From Cystobacter fuscus (GTDB lineage: Bacteria; Myxococcota; Myxococcia; Myxococcales; Myxococcaceae): DNA of 64,000 bases. The notes beneath the pieces were generated by a model. It was not told the DNA's origin. It did not search any database and saw only the letters and a program-made list of their open reading frames with translations. The stretch spans positions 10,416,001-10,480,000 of the forward strand of contig NZ_CP022098.1 in NCBI RefSeq assembly GCF_002305875.1, in the 5' to 3' direction. Below are positions 1 to 9,721 of the stretch, in pieces. The translations under genes and the position numbers were made by a program. The stretch's first letter is position 1, and every line of letters begins with the position of its first letter.

Positions 1-2
1 TC

Positions 3-1280
<1,278 letters not shown>

Positions 1281-1337
1281 TGCCGCGATTCCTCCCCACA
1301 TCGATCGGTTCGTATCCGCACCCGTGAGAACACAACC

Positions 1338-2147
1338 ATGAAGGTCCAGAACAAGATCATCGTCGTGACCGGCGGCGGAAACGGCATGGGCAGGGAGCTC
1401 GTCCTCGCTCTTCTGTCGAAGGGCGCGAGCGTCGCCGCCGTGGACATCAACGCCTCTGCCCTCGAGGAGACCGCCGCGCTGGCGGGGATGAACCGAGCCA
1501 ACCTGGCCACCTACACCGTGAACATCACGGACCGGGCCCTGGTGGAGTCGCTCCCGGAGCAGGTCATCTCCCGCTTCGGGGCTGTCGACGGCATCATCAA
1601 CAACGCGGGCGTCATTCAACCCTTCGTCAAGCTGAAGGACCTCGACTACGCGGCGATCGACCGGGTGATGAACGTCAACCTGTTCGGAACGCTCTACATG
1701 ACCAAGGCGTTCCTGCCCCACCTGCTCGCACGCCCGGAGGCGCACATCACGAACATCTCCAGCATGGGGGGCTTCCTGCCCGTGCCGGGACAGACCATCT
1801 ACGGAGCGGCCAAGGCGGCCGTCAAACTGCTGACGGAGGGTTTGAACTCGGAGCTGCTGGGGACGAACGTGCGCGTCACGGTGGTCTTCCCAGGAGCCAT
1901 TGGCACGAACATCGCGGCGAACTCGGGGGTGGTGATGAATAGCATGCAGGTGAAGGGCGGGGAGACGTCCTTCAAGATGCTGGCCCCAGCCAAGGCCGCG
2001 CAGCTCATCCTCGACGGCATCGAGAACAACCGCTACCGCGTCCTGGTGGGCTCCGACTCCAGGCTCATGGACGCCATCTACAGACTGAACCCCCAGCGCG
2101 CGGCGCGGTTCATCTTCAATCAGATGAGCAGTTTGTTGCCGCAATAG
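1338..2147 (+). CDS. Short-chain dehydrogenase/reductase (SDR)
   Basis: Classical SDR of 269 residues, the usual length. It has the cofactor motif TGGGNGMG at residues 11-18, the NNAGV motif near 90, a catalytic Ser in NISSMGG near 141, and the YxxxK pair Y154/K158 in IYGAAK. It interconverts an alcohol and a ketone using NAD(P)H; the substrate is not evident. It lies between the monooxygenase and the Coq4-like gene on the same strand (57 bp and 11 bp gaps), which suggests an operon in which the SDR supplies or consumes the ketone used by the monooxygenase. The C-terminal part (MQVKGGETSFKML) is the type seen in lipid-related SDRs. Confidence 0.9.
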   Translation: MKVQNKIIVVTGGGNGMGRELVLALLSKGASVAAVDINASALEETAALAGMNRANLATYTVNITDRALVESLPEQVISRFGAVDGIINNAGVIQPFVKLKDLDYAAIDRVMNVNLFGTLYMTKAFLPHLLARPEAHITNISSMGGFLPVPGQTIYGAAKAAVKLLTEGLNSELLGTNVRVTVVFPGAIGTNIAANSGVVMNSMQVKGGETSFKMLAPAKAAQLILDGIENNRYRVLVGSDSRLMDAIYRLNPQRAARFIFNQMSSLLPQ

Positions 2148-2158
2148 GAACGACTCCC

Positions 2159-2851
2159 ATGACCGCCCCCCACACCCCGTCCCTGCCCGACAACGCCTCC
2201 CTGTTCACCCGCCTGAGCGTGGCGCGCCAGTGCCTGGAGGTGCTCAAGAACGATCCAGCGAATCCCACCTGCGGCCAGCTGCTCAACATCTGCCTGGACC
2301 TCGGCGTCTACGCCTCACTCGTCCAGCAACTCCAGAGCGGCGAGGAGGGACGCCGCCTGCTGTCCGAGCGCCCTTCCCTGCAGGGCAAGGAACTGGACCT
2401 GGCCGCGCTCGAGCGCCTGCCCGAGGGCACGCTCGGCCATGAGTTCGCGCGCTACTTCCGCGACAACAAGATCTCGCCCTTCGAGACGACGCTCGAGCTC
2501 AAGAACGACATCGACTTCATTGGCAAGCGCTACCGCGAGACGCATGACCTGTTGCACGTGCTGACGGGCTACGCCACGGACGTGATGGGCGAGATGGAGC
2601 TGCAGGCGTACGCCCTGGGCAACCTGGGCATCCGGACCGCGGCGTTCATCCTGCTGTTCAGCTCGCTCGAACACCTCAGGGCTCCGCAGTCCGGTGTGGG
2701 GCGGTCCGAGTACCTGCGGCGAATCCAGGCCGCGTACCGCCGTGGCCACGCGTCCCCGCAGTTCCTCGGCTTCCCCTTCGAGCACCACTGGGAGACTCCC
2801 GTGGCCACGCTCAGCGCGCGGCTGTGCGCCCCCGCGCAACGGATGAACTGA
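2159..2851 (+). CDS. Coq4-family protein
   Basis: A 230-residue protein resembling the ubiquinone-biosynthesis scaffold/decarboxylase family Coq4. The diagnostic zinc-ligand block HDxxHxxTGY with a downstream E is visible near residues 128-144 (THDLLHVLTGY ... DVMGE). In eukaryotes Coq4 organises the Coq complex and removes the C1 carboxyl of the quinone head group. Myxobacteria mainly use menaquinone, so a role in a different lipid or prenyl modification, together with the adjacent monooxygenase and SDR, is more likely (inference). ATG follows the SDR stop by 11 bp. The next gene is convergent, so the operon ends here. Confidence 0.8.
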   Translation: MTAPHTPSLPDNASLFTRLSVARQCLEVLKNDPANPTCGQLLNICLDLGVYASLVQQLQSGEEGRRLLSERPSLQGKELDLAALERLPEGTLGHEFARYFRDNKISPFETTLELKNDIDFIGKRYRETHDLLHVLTGYATDVMGEMELQAYALGNLGIRTAAFILLFSSLEHLRAPQSGVGRSEYLRRIQAAYRRGHASPQFLGFPFEHHWETPVATLSARLCAPAQRMN

Positions 2852-2866
2852 CCCTCGACCGAGGCG

Positions 2867-3868
2867 TCAGGAGGGGGTGGCCTCGGACGGCTCCCGAGGC
2901 CACGTCCGGGCATAGTGGCGCGCGAGCACCGCGCACACCATGAGCTGGAGCTGGTGGAAGAGCATCAGCGGCAGCACCAGGGCGCCCACCGTGGCCGGGG
3001 GAAAGAGCACGCCCGCCATGGGCACGCCACTGGCCAGGCTCTTCTTCGAGCCACAGAAGACGATGGCGATCTCATCCTCCCGCGAGAAGCCCAGCCACCG
3101 GCTGAACCACGTGGTGAGCCCCAGCACCGCCGCGAGCAGCGCCGCGCTCACCAGCCCCAGCACCCCGAGGTCCCTCGCGTCCAACTGGGACCAGAGCCCG
3201 TTGACCACCGCCTCGCTGAACGCGGTGTAGACCACGAGCAGGATGGAGCCCCGGTCGACGAGCGCCAGCACCGCGCGGTGGCGCCCGACCCAGGCGCCGA
3301 TCCAGGGGCGCAGCAGGTGTCCCGTCACGAAGGGCACGAAGAGCTGGGCGAAGATGGCCCCCACCGCCTGCCCGGAGATACCGCCTCCACGCTGATTCAA
3401 GAGCAGGCCCACCAGCACGGGCGTGAGGACGACGCCCAGCAGGTTCGAGGCGGAAGCGCTGCACACCGCCGCCGCCACGTTGCCACGCGCCAGGGCGGTG
3501 AACGCGATGGAGGACTGCACCGTCGAGGGCAAGAGGCACAGGAACAACACCCCCAACCCGAGCTCGGGCGCGAGCCAGTCGCGCAGCCCCCAGCGCAGCC
3601 CCAGCCCGAGCAGGGGAAAGAGCACGAAGGTGGAGGCCAGCACCACCAGGTGCAGCCTCCAGTTCGTCGCCCCCTCGAGCACGGCCTCGCGTGACAGGCG
3701 GGCGCCATGCAGGAAGAACAGCAGCGCGATGGCCGCGTTCGTCACCGCGTCGAACAGGGGAACGGCGGGACCCCGCAGGGGGAGCAGGGTCGCCAGCACC
3801 ACGGTCCCGGCCAGCGCCAGGGTGAAGGAGTCAGGTCGGAGTCGGGACAGGAGGGACATGGGCCTCAT
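2867..3868 (-). CDS. Bile acid:sodium symporter family (SBF-like, YfeH type) transporter
   Basis: A 333-residue integral membrane protein with about nine to ten hydrophobic segments from residue ~15 to ~315 and short polar loops, typical of the SBF-like/YfeH branch of the bile acid:Na+ symporter superfamily. Recognisable features are the N-terminal FFLHGARLSREAV stretch and the FCGSKKSLASGVP stretch near residue 270, which are characteristic of the YfeH branch. It would sit in the inner membrane; the substrate is unknown. It is convergent with the Coq4-like gene (15 bp between stops) and is transcribed alone. Confidence 0.85.
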   Translation of the reverse strand: MRPMSLLSRLRPDSFTLALAGTVVLATLLPLRGPAVPLFDAVTNAAIALLFFLHGARLSREAVLEGATNWRLHLVVLASTFVLFPLLGLGLRWGLRDWLAPELGLGVLFLCLLPSTVQSSIAFTALARGNVAAAVCSASASNLLGVVLTPVLVGLLLNQRGGGISGQAVGAIFAQLFVPFVTGHLLRPWIGAWVGRHRAVLALVDRGSILLVVYTAFSEAVVNGLWSQLDARDLGVLGLVSAALLAAVLGLTTWFSRWLGFSREDEIAIVFCGSKKSLASGVPMAGVLFPPATVGALVLPLMLFHQLQLMVCAVLARHYARTWPREPSEATPS

Positions 3869-3913
3869 CGCGCGGGGACGGACAGCCTCGCGAAAGGCCG
3901 GGAGCCACCGCGC

Positions 3914-4342
3914 TCAGTAATCGTAGCGGTTCGTGATGAAACCGCTGAGGTGGTAGCTATAGTTTCCGACGTAGATCTTGAAGTAGCTGTTGAGGGGCAG
4001 GCTGAGCCCGTAGGCGCTTCCCGCGCAGCCCGTGCACAACGGCGCCCCGTTCTTGCTGACGTTCCACAGCCCCACGATCTCATCGGCCGTCGTGGGGGCC
4101 GTCACGGAGACGAGCTGGAACGCATACAGATCGCCCGAGGGCACCTTGGCCTGGGCGTTGACGAACGCGAGGCCGGTGCCCTCCGTCCAATTGAAGGACA
4201 TGTTGGCGGAGGACACGGTCGTGGAGACACCCGGCACATTCAGGTAGTAGCCCTGCGTCGACCAGATGCTGTGTGTCGGAGCGCTCCACGCCAGGGCCGG
4301 CAACAGCACGCACAGCGCGGAGAGCAGATGGGTGGCTTTCAT
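3914..4342 (-). CDS. Small secreted protein, paralogue of the next gene
   Basis: A 142-residue hypothetical protein with a Sec signal peptide (MKATHLLSALC... cleaving near AWSAPTHS). The mature part carries a CxxC pair (LCTGC) and ends in a sterile-looking GFITNRYDY C-terminus. The ATG at 4342 is chosen because the signal peptide begins there and a purine-rich AGAGAGG lies just upstream; a longer GTG-start version would put 39 unrelated residues ahead of the signal peptide. It is a tandem paralogue of the gene at 4413-4832, with the same GxWNxSKNGxxLC and FITxRYDY blocks and a shared upstream CCGACGAAG(A/C)GAGGTCTC leader, so the duplication included the translation-initiation region. Function unknown. 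Confidence 0.7.
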   Translation of the reverse strand: MKATHLLSALCVLLPALAWSAPTHSIWSTQGYYLNVPGVSTTVSSANMSFNWTEGTGLAFVNAQAKVPSGDLYAFQLVSVTAPTTADEIVGLWNVSKNGAPLCTGCAGSAYGLSLPLNSYFKIYVGNYSYHLSGFITNRYDY

Positions 4343-4412
4343 GGAGAGACCTCTCTTCGTCGGGGTGGAAGCGCAAGCTACCGCGAGGGCCTGACGCGCC
4401 AGTCGGCCGTGC

Positions 4413-4832
4413 TCAGTAGTCGTAACGGCTCGTGATGAAGCCACTGAAGTGATAGCCACTGTCGACGGTGTAGAACTTGAAGGAACCGGAGAAGCCGTAG
4501 ACCTGTCCCGCGCAGCTCGCGCACAGCAGTGTCCCGTTCTTGCTGATGTTCCACAACCCCTGGATGCTCGTGGCCGTCGTGGGAGCCGTCACCGAGGCGA
4601 GCTGGAACTCATAGGCATCCCCGGTGGCGACCCAGGCCTTGGCCAGACCGAACGCGTTGGTGGTGCCCTCCGTCCAGACGAAGGTCATGTCAGCGGAGGT
4701 GATGTTCTGGGAGGCCGCGCCCGGCTCGCTCACGTAGAGGCCCCGGTTCGACATGACGTTGTGCGTCGGGCTGCTCCACGCCAGGGCGGGGCACAGCACG
4801 GACAACGCGGTCAGCAGATGGGTGGGCTTCAT
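4413..4832 (-). CDS. Small secreted protein, tandem paralogue
   Basis: A 139-residue hypothetical secreted protein. The signal peptide (MKPTHLLTALSVLCPALAWSS) is nearly the same as in its neighbour, and the mature domain shares WTEGT, LASVTAPTTA, LWNISKNG, the Cys pair (LCASC) and the C-terminal SGFITSRYDY. About 70 bp separate the two genes; each has its own ribosome-binding region, and the promoter is probably in the AT-rich stretch upstream (4833-5092). A small extracellular beta-rich protein is likely from the alternating polar/hydrophobic pattern, but no function can be assigned. Confidence 0.7.
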   Translation of the reverse strand: MKPTHLLTALSVLCPALAWSSPTHNVMSNRGLYVSEPGAASQNITSADMTFVWTEGTTNAFGLAKAWVATGDAYEFQLASVTAPTTATSIQGLWNISKNGTLLCASCAGQVYGFSGSFKFYTVDSGYHFSGFITSRYDY

Positions 4833-4942
4833 GGAGAGACCTCGCTTCGTCGGGGTTTGAAGTTTCATTCCATCTTGAACTGTTCAATCCAATAAAACAA
4901 TGAATTCGTGTTTCACGATCATTCCACGAAGTGATTTGTACG

Positions 4943-4964
4943 TTTTGACCCACCTGTGTCAAAA
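4943..4964. promoter_or_regulatory. Inverted repeat in AT-rich promoter region
   Basis: TTTTGAC and GTCAAAA form perfect 7-bp arms around an 8-nt centre, inside the only clearly AT-rich stretch nearby (about 4855-4985). It lies between the divergent small secreted paralogues (start 4832, minus) and the 57-residue gene (start 5093, plus). It looks like an operator for a dimeric regulator; which regulator binds is unknown. Confidence 0.4.
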
Positions 4965-5092
4965 AGTGTCACCCCTGAAGTCATGGGCAAAGGCCAACTC
5001 CCTGGATTCATTGGGTAACGGCGAAAGCCGGACATGGCATGGAAACTGCTCTAGAGCAGGACGAGCGAAGGTCGTAAACACGGGGGAAGACC

Positions 5093-5266
5093 ATGTCGTC
5101 GAATGCTCGTTCGGTCGTGTCGAAGGAAGCGGACATCTGGGTGCTGCGCCTGCATACCCACACCGGCAAGGTGCAGGAGTACCGCTGCAGCACCGAGGGA
5201 CAGGCACGGCAGCTCGCGCTGGTGCTCTCGGTCCCGACGGAGCAGCCCAGCCAGCCCACGGCGTGA
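5093..5266 (+). CDS. Small protein, 57 residues, unknown function
   Basis: ATG at 5093 is preceded by CGGGGGAAGACC, a strong and well-placed ribosome-binding site. The codons have the strong third-position G/C bias of real genes here (for example GTG CTG CGC CTG). The product starts MSSNARSVVSKEADIWVLRL and ends PTEQPSQPTA; it is soluble, basic in its N-terminal half and has no signal peptide or Cys pair. The central part (WVLRLHTHTGKVQEYRCST) alternates in a way that suggests a small beta sheet. I do not recognise the family. Confidence 0.55.
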   Translation: MSSNARSVVSKEADIWVLRLHTHTGKVQEYRCSTEGQARQLALVLSVPTEQPSQPTA

Positions 5267-5298
5267 GCCCGCCCCACCCGGGCCGGGTCCATCCGGAC

Positions 5299-5503
5299 TC
5301 AGGCCGGGAGCAGCTCGAGCGCCCACGGGCGGTCCATCCGATTCACCGTCTCCTCGACGTTGTCGAGGTGCATCTCGTGGAAGCCGAAGCGGCGCGGCGT
5401 GCTTGTCCCGCATCGCCTCGGTGAAAGCCGGCACGCCGCACGCCTTGCACAGCGACGCGAAGCGCGCCGCCCCTGCGTGGCTCGACGACCGAGCGGAGGA
5501 CAC
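5299..5503 (-). pseudogene. Frameshifted small gene (possible pseudogene)
   Basis: Two overlapping minus-strand frames each look coding over different halves. The upstream half reads FASLCKACGVPAFTEAMRDK from about 5466 to 5408; one nucleotide out of frame, the downstream half continues FGFHEMHLDNVEETVNRMD to a stop at 5299. Joined near 5400, they give a compact ~65-residue protein with one CxxC and an acidic/aromatic C-terminus. Either the gene is broken by a 1-nt indel in a CG-rich run or the sequence has an error there. The start (GTG near 5503) is weak. Family not recognised. Confidence 0.4.
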
Positions 5504-5573
5504 AAGTCACCGGACATCGGGAGTCCACCTGATAGGCTGCCGCCCCTCGCGCGCCCACCAGGAGTCCGCTGCC

Positions 5574-6428
5574 TTGCCTTCCGCCTTCGAGCCGTTGAGC
5601 GTCGATGCCCACGGGCTCGCCCTTCACGCGCGCCAGCGCAACGCCTCGGGCTCGCCCGCCGTCCTCTTCATGCACGGCTGGCTGGACCACTCGCACAGCT
5701 TCGACCTGCTCACCGGGCTCCTGCCGGACACCTGGCGGCTGGTGCTGTTCGACCTGCGCGGAATGGGCCGCAGCGCGTGGCTGCCACGCCCCGCCAGCTA
5801 TCAGTTCGGCGACCACCTCGTGGACGTGGAGGCCGTGCTGCGCGCCGCCGGGCTGGAGGCGGCACACGTCGTCGGCCACTCGCTCGGGGGCATCATCGCC
5901 ACGGCGTACGCCGCCGCGCGCCCCTCGCGCGTGAGCAGTCTCACCCTCATCGAGAGCCTCGGCCCCCAGGCGGGCTCGCCCGACAGGGCCGTGTCGCGCC
6001 TGCGCGGCTTCCTGGAGGACCTGGAGCGCCCGCCGAATCGCAAGGTCTACCCCCACGTGGCGGCGGCTGCCGCGCGGCTGCGCGAGAACAACCCGGACCT
6101 GTCCGGCCCCGCGGCCATCCACCTGGCGCGCCATGGCACCGAGCCCGTGGAGGGCGGCGTCTCCTTCACGTTCGACCCCACCCACCGCCGCCGCTTCGCC
6201 CAGGCCTTCGATGAGGCCCAGTGGCTCGCCCTGAGCGCCGCCGTCACCTGCCCCGTGCAGCTGCTGCTCGGCGCCCAGGGCCTGCGCTTCGACGAGGAGC
6301 GCACCCGCGCGCGCCTCGAGGCCCTGCGCCTCGCCCGGCCTCCCCAGGAGATTCCCGGTGGCCACCACGTCCACATGGACAACCCCGAGGCCGTGGCCCG
6401 TGCCCTGGTGGACTTCCTCCCTCCCTGA
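5574..6428 (+). CDS. Alpha/beta-fold hydrolase
   Basis: A 284-residue serine hydrolase. The oxyanion region HGWLDHSHSF (near residue 38), the nucleophile elbow GHSLGG (near residue 104) and a C-terminal GGHHVHMDNPEAV with the catalytic His are all present, the arrangement of the epoxide hydrolase/haloperoxidase-like branch. I chose TTG at 5574 because AGGAG lies 9 nt upstream and homologues would start just before the first beta strand; the frame stays open further upstream but encodes low-complexity Arg/Ser-rich sequence that overlaps the 57-residue gene. Cytoplasmic; substrate unknown. Monocistronic. Confidence 0.85.
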   Translation: MPSAFEPLSVDAHGLALHARQRNASGSPAVLFMHGWLDHSHSFDLLTGLLPDTWRLVLFDLRGMGRSAWLPRPASYQFGDHLVDVEAVLRAAGLEAAHVVGHSLGGIIATAYAAARPSRVSSLTLIESLGPQAGSPDRAVSRLRGFLEDLERPPNRKVYPHVAAAAARLRENNPDLSGPAAIHLARHGTEPVEGGVSFTFDPTHRRRFAQAFDEAQWLALSAAVTCPVQLLLGAQGLRFDEERTRARLEALRLARPPQEIPGGHHVHMDNPEAVARALVDFLPP

Positions 6429-6629
6429 GGCGCCGGTTTCCCACCTCCCCGCCAGCCAAGGGTGAAAACTCGTTCACCCCCCAGGGCAAACCCTTTCCGT
6501 CGGTCCAACACCTACACCTCCCCATTCGCCCACAACCCCCTGGAATTCCTCATCCGTGATCGGCCGCTTGGACTGGTACGGAATTTGATGGAAGCAGCGC
6601 AGGAATTGGGTGCGAGGCGGGGACGGGTG

Positions 6630-9629
6630 ATGATGAAAGAGCGAGGCGGTAGGCGGCTCATCAAGTTGTCGCTGTTGGCGGGGCTCCTGGCGGCGTGCCA
6701 CGAGACGGGGGAGACCCGGGCGGTCCAGGCCACGGCGGCGGTGGACACGAACGCGCTCGATTTTGGCGAGGTGCCGGTTGGCGAGTGGCGCGAGAAGGTC
6801 GTGCGCCTGCGCAACGTGGGCTACGTGCCCTTCCATGCGCTGGAGGCGCTGAAGCTCGGGGACAACCCCTCCTATGAGGTGTCCTTCGACGGGGACGCGC
6901 GGCTGATGCCGGGGGAGGAGAAGCTGGTGAAGGTGCGCTTCCACCCGCTCACGGAAGGGGGCAGCGAGGCCTCGTTGCAGGTGCGGACGGACGCCAACTC
7001 GGGCAAGGAGCACACGGTGCGCGTGCTGGGCCAGGGCGCGCCGCTGACGGTGCGCATGGAGCCCGAGGTGCTCGACTTCGAGACGCTCGAGGTGGACAGC
7101 GAGCGCGTGCTGCGGCTGACCATCACCAACCCGGTGGACCTGCCGCTGAGCGTGGAGGTGAAGGGCGAGGCCGCCACGGCCTTCAGCGCGGAGAACATCA
7201 CCGTGCCGCCGCTGGCCACCTACCAACTCGAGACGAAGTACTTCCCGCGCGACCTGGGGCAGATGCGCGCGCAGGTGGAGGTGCGGCCGTGCGCCACGTG
7301 CACGCCCTCCGTCGCGGGGCTCACGGGCCGCTCGGTGGCGAGCGCCTTCGAGTTCGATCCCTCGCCGGTGCCCTTCGACTCGATTCCCGTGCACGAGACC
7401 ACGCGCTCCTTCACGCGGGCGCGCAACATCACGTGGCGGCCCGTCACCATCCAGGCGCTCAGCACGAGCGACCCGGCCTTCACGCCGCTCAACGCCATGA
7501 CGGCCACGGAGGTGAAGCCGGGCGAGGTGGTGCAACTGCCCATGCAGTTCGCGGCGCGCTTCTCCGGACCCAACACGGGCAAGCTGAAGGTGGGCTACCA
7601 GTCGGACAAGCCGCGCACGACCGAGGTGGCGCTGGACGCGCGCGGCGGCCGGCCCACGCTGGCGGTGGCCCCGCTGGCGCTGGACTTCGGCGAGCTGCCC
7701 GCGGGCGGCAAGCTGGGCAAGACGATCCGCATCACCAACGCGGGCACCACGGGCAACCTGTACTTCCGCGGGGTGAAGGCCACCGGGAACGTGGAGCACT
7801 TCTCGGTGGACGTCATCCAGCGAGGCAAGGCGCCCCAGCCCTGGAAGCCGGGCAGCGCCTGGCCCGCGCTGGAGACGGACGACCTGCCCATCGCGCCGGG
7901 CACGGACGCGTTGGATCTCACGGTGTACTACGAGCCCAAGGCATCGGGCGCCTGGCAGGCCACGCTGGTGCTCGTATCGGATGACCTGTTCAACCCCGAG
8001 CGCACCATCCTCTTGACGGGCAGCGCGCGGGAGACGGGCGCGTGCGTCTTCACGCTCAAGCCCCAGCCGGAGATGGACTTCGGCAACCTGGAGCCGGGCC
8101 GGGGCGCGGTGCTGGGCTTCCGCTTCGACAACGCGGGCCGGGCCGAGTGCGCGGTGAAGGACATCCACATCTCCAACGACGCGGGCGGCGCCTTCACCAT
8201 GCCGGGCGGGAAGATCGTCGGTGGCGTGGTGCCCTTCGACACGGCCTTCAGCGCCATGGTGTCCTTCCGTCCGCCCGCGGCGGGCGACTACGTGGGCGAG
8301 CTCAAGCTCACGGTGAACGACCCGGCCAACCCCACGGTGACGCTGCCCCTGCGCGGCACGTCGCGCGCGAGCTGCCTGGTGGCGGCGCCGGCCTTCGTGG
8401 ACTTCGGGCCCATCCGCTATGACTGCGCGACGACGCCCCGGCGCACGCTCGTCTCCAACCAGTGCGCCACGCCCGTGGCCGTGACGGAGACGCGCATCGG
8501 CGCGGGCACGAGCGACCAGTACCAGCTCCTCTCGCCCCTCACCCTGCCGCGCACGCTCGCGCCCGGCGAGGGCTTCGAGCTGGAGTTCTCCTATGCGCGC
8601 AACGTGCTCGGCCAGCACTACAGCCCCTTCTTCGTGAAGGAGCAGGCCGAGCCCACGCCGCTGATGATTCCGCTGCTGGCGGAGACGAACCACGAGGGCC
8701 TGCAGCTCGACCGCTTCATCCAGGGCACCGACAGCCAGCTCGACGTGCTCTTCGTGGTGAGCAACACCACCACCATGCAGGACTTCCAGGCGCGGCTGAA
8801 GGCGGCCATGCCCGGGTGGCTGGAGCGGGCGCGGCAGGCGGGCGTGGACGTGCGCATCGGCGTCACCAGCACCGGCCTGAGCACGCGCTCGCCGACGTGC
8901 GCCAACGCCACGGCGGGCGGCGACGCGGGCCGGCTCGTGCCGGCGGACGGCACCCGCCCGCGCACGCTCTCGAGCAGTTCGGCCACGGCGGCCCAGGGGG
9001 TGCAGGCCAACATCGACGCGCTGGGGCTGTGCCACAACCTGGTGCAGGGCCTGGAGACGATGCGCCAGGGCCTGTCCTCGCCCCTGGCCACCAGCGCGGA
9101 TGATCCACGCACCCCGCTGCCCAACGACGGCAACCTGGGCTTCCTGCGCGCCACGGCCCGGCTGGCGGTGGTGGTGGTGTCCGACGAGGACGACCACTCG
9201 GGCTTCGAGCCGGAGAGCTACGTGCAGTTCCTCCAGGCCCTCAAGGGCACGGGCATGGCGCACCGCAGCCAGCTGTACGCCCTGGTGCCCACCGACGCGC
9301 GCTGCACCACCGCGGGCGGGCCGGGCGCGCGCTTCTCCACCGTCGCCCAGCGCACGGGCGGCGCGGTGGACTCCATCTGCCAGAGCGACTACGGCCCCTT
9401 CCTGGACAACCTGCTCCAGCGCGCCGGGGGCCCCCAGGCGGACTTCCCCCTGACGGCCACGCCCAACGGCCTGGCGGAGATGTCCGTGCGCGTGGGCGGC
9501 ACGACGGTCGGTGTGGACAAGTGGACCTATGACACCCAGCACAACACCCTCGTCTTCAAGAGCGGGGCGGTGCCGGTGACGGGCCAGACCATCGAGGTGC
9601 GCTACCGCAGCGTCTGCGCGGCCCCCTGA
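6630..9629 (+). CDS. Large lipoprotein with choice-of-anchor-D (ASH/Hydin-like) repeats and a vWA-like C-terminal domain
   Basis: A 999-residue lipoprotein. ATG at 6630 is preceded by AGGCGGGGA and starts a lipoprotein signal peptide with lipobox LAAC. At least five Ig-like ASH/SPD-2/Hydin repeats follow, each marked by LDFGEVPVG-like strands (visible as ALDFGEVPVG, VLDFETLEV, ALDFGELPAG, EMDFGNLEPG, FVDFGPI) between about residues 35 and 700. The C-terminal ~300 residues resemble a von Willebrand A-type fold (LDVLFVVSNTTTMQDF, later VVVVSDEDDHSGF) with a degenerate metal-site strand. Such proteins are common in myxobacterial envelopes, where they are thought to mediate surface contacts. A perfect hairpin follows the stop. 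Confidence 0.85.
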   Translation: MMKERGGRRLIKLSLLAGLLAACHETGETRAVQATAAVDTNALDFGEVPVGEWREKVVRLRNVGYVPFHALEALKLGDNPSYEVSFDGDARLMPGEEKLVKVRFHPLTEGGSEASLQVRTDANSGKEHTVRVLGQGAPLTVRMEPEVLDFETLEVDSERVLRLTITNPVDLPLSVEVKGEAATAFSAENITVPPLATYQLETKYFPRDLGQMRAQVEVRPCATCTPSVAGLTGRSVASAFEFDPSPVPFDSIPVHETTRSFTRARNITWRPVTIQALSTSDPAFTPLNAMTATEVKPGEVVQLPMQFAARFSGPNTGKLKVGYQSDKPRTTEVALDARGGRPTLAVAPLALDFGELPAGGKLGKTIRITNAGTTGNLYFRGVKATGNVEHFSVDVIQRGKAPQPWKPGSAWPALETDDLPIAPGTDALDLTVYYEPKASGAWQATLVLVSDDLFNPERTILLTGSARETGACVFTLKPQPEMDFGNLEPGRGAVLGFRFDNAGRAECAVKDIHISNDAGGAFTMPGGKIVGGVVPFDTAFSAMVSFRPPAAGDYVGELKLTVNDPANPTVTLPLRGTSRASCLVAAPAFVDFGPIRYDCATTPRRTLVSNQCATPVAVTETRIGAGTSDQYQLLSPLTLPRTLAPGEGFELEFSYARNVLGQHYSPFFVKEQAEPTPLMIPLLAETNHEGLQLDRFIQGTDSQLDVLFVVSNTTTMQDFQARLKAAMPGWLERARQAGVDVRIGVTSTGLSTRSPTCANATAGGDAGRLVPADGTRPRTLSSSSATAAQGVQANIDALGLCHNLVQGLETMRQGLSSPLATSADDPRTPLPNDGNLGFLRATARLAVVVVSDEDDHSGFEPESYVQFLQALKGTGMAHRSQLYALVPTDARCTTAGGPGARFSTVAQRTGGAVDSICQSDYGPFLDNLLQRAGGPQADFPLTATPNGLAEMSVRVGGTTVGVDKWTYDTQHNTLVFKSGAVPVTGQTIEVRYRSVCAAP

Positions 9630-9653
9630 GCGGCGGCCCCCACTCCCGGTGGA

Positions 9654-9677
9654 TTCCCGCCCGGACCCGGGCGGGAA
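9654..9677. terminator. Perfect 11-bp hairpin after the lipoprotein gene
   Basis: TTCCCGCCCGG and CCGGGCGGGAA pair perfectly around a 2-nt loop, 24 bp downstream of the lipoprotein stop and ahead of the kinase start. There is no U-tract, as is common in very GC-rich genomes. Best read as an intrinsic terminator or an mRNA 3'-end stabiliser. Confidence 0.6.
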
Positions 9678-9721
9678 CCCTTCCGCTGGTGGCCCGGAGG
9701 CGGTTATGGTGGACGCCTCTC

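Noticed and set aside
5103-5573. Longer start for the alpha/beta hydrolase at 5103
   Set aside because: The extra region is low-complexity Arg/Ser-rich, overlaps a better small gene, and TTG 5574 has AGGAG upstream.
6474-9542. Long minus-strand open frame opposite the lipoprotein gene
   Set aside because: It is His/Arg/Gly-rich antisense of a strongly coding plus-strand gene, a common effect of very GC-rich DNA; no motif or ribosome-binding site.
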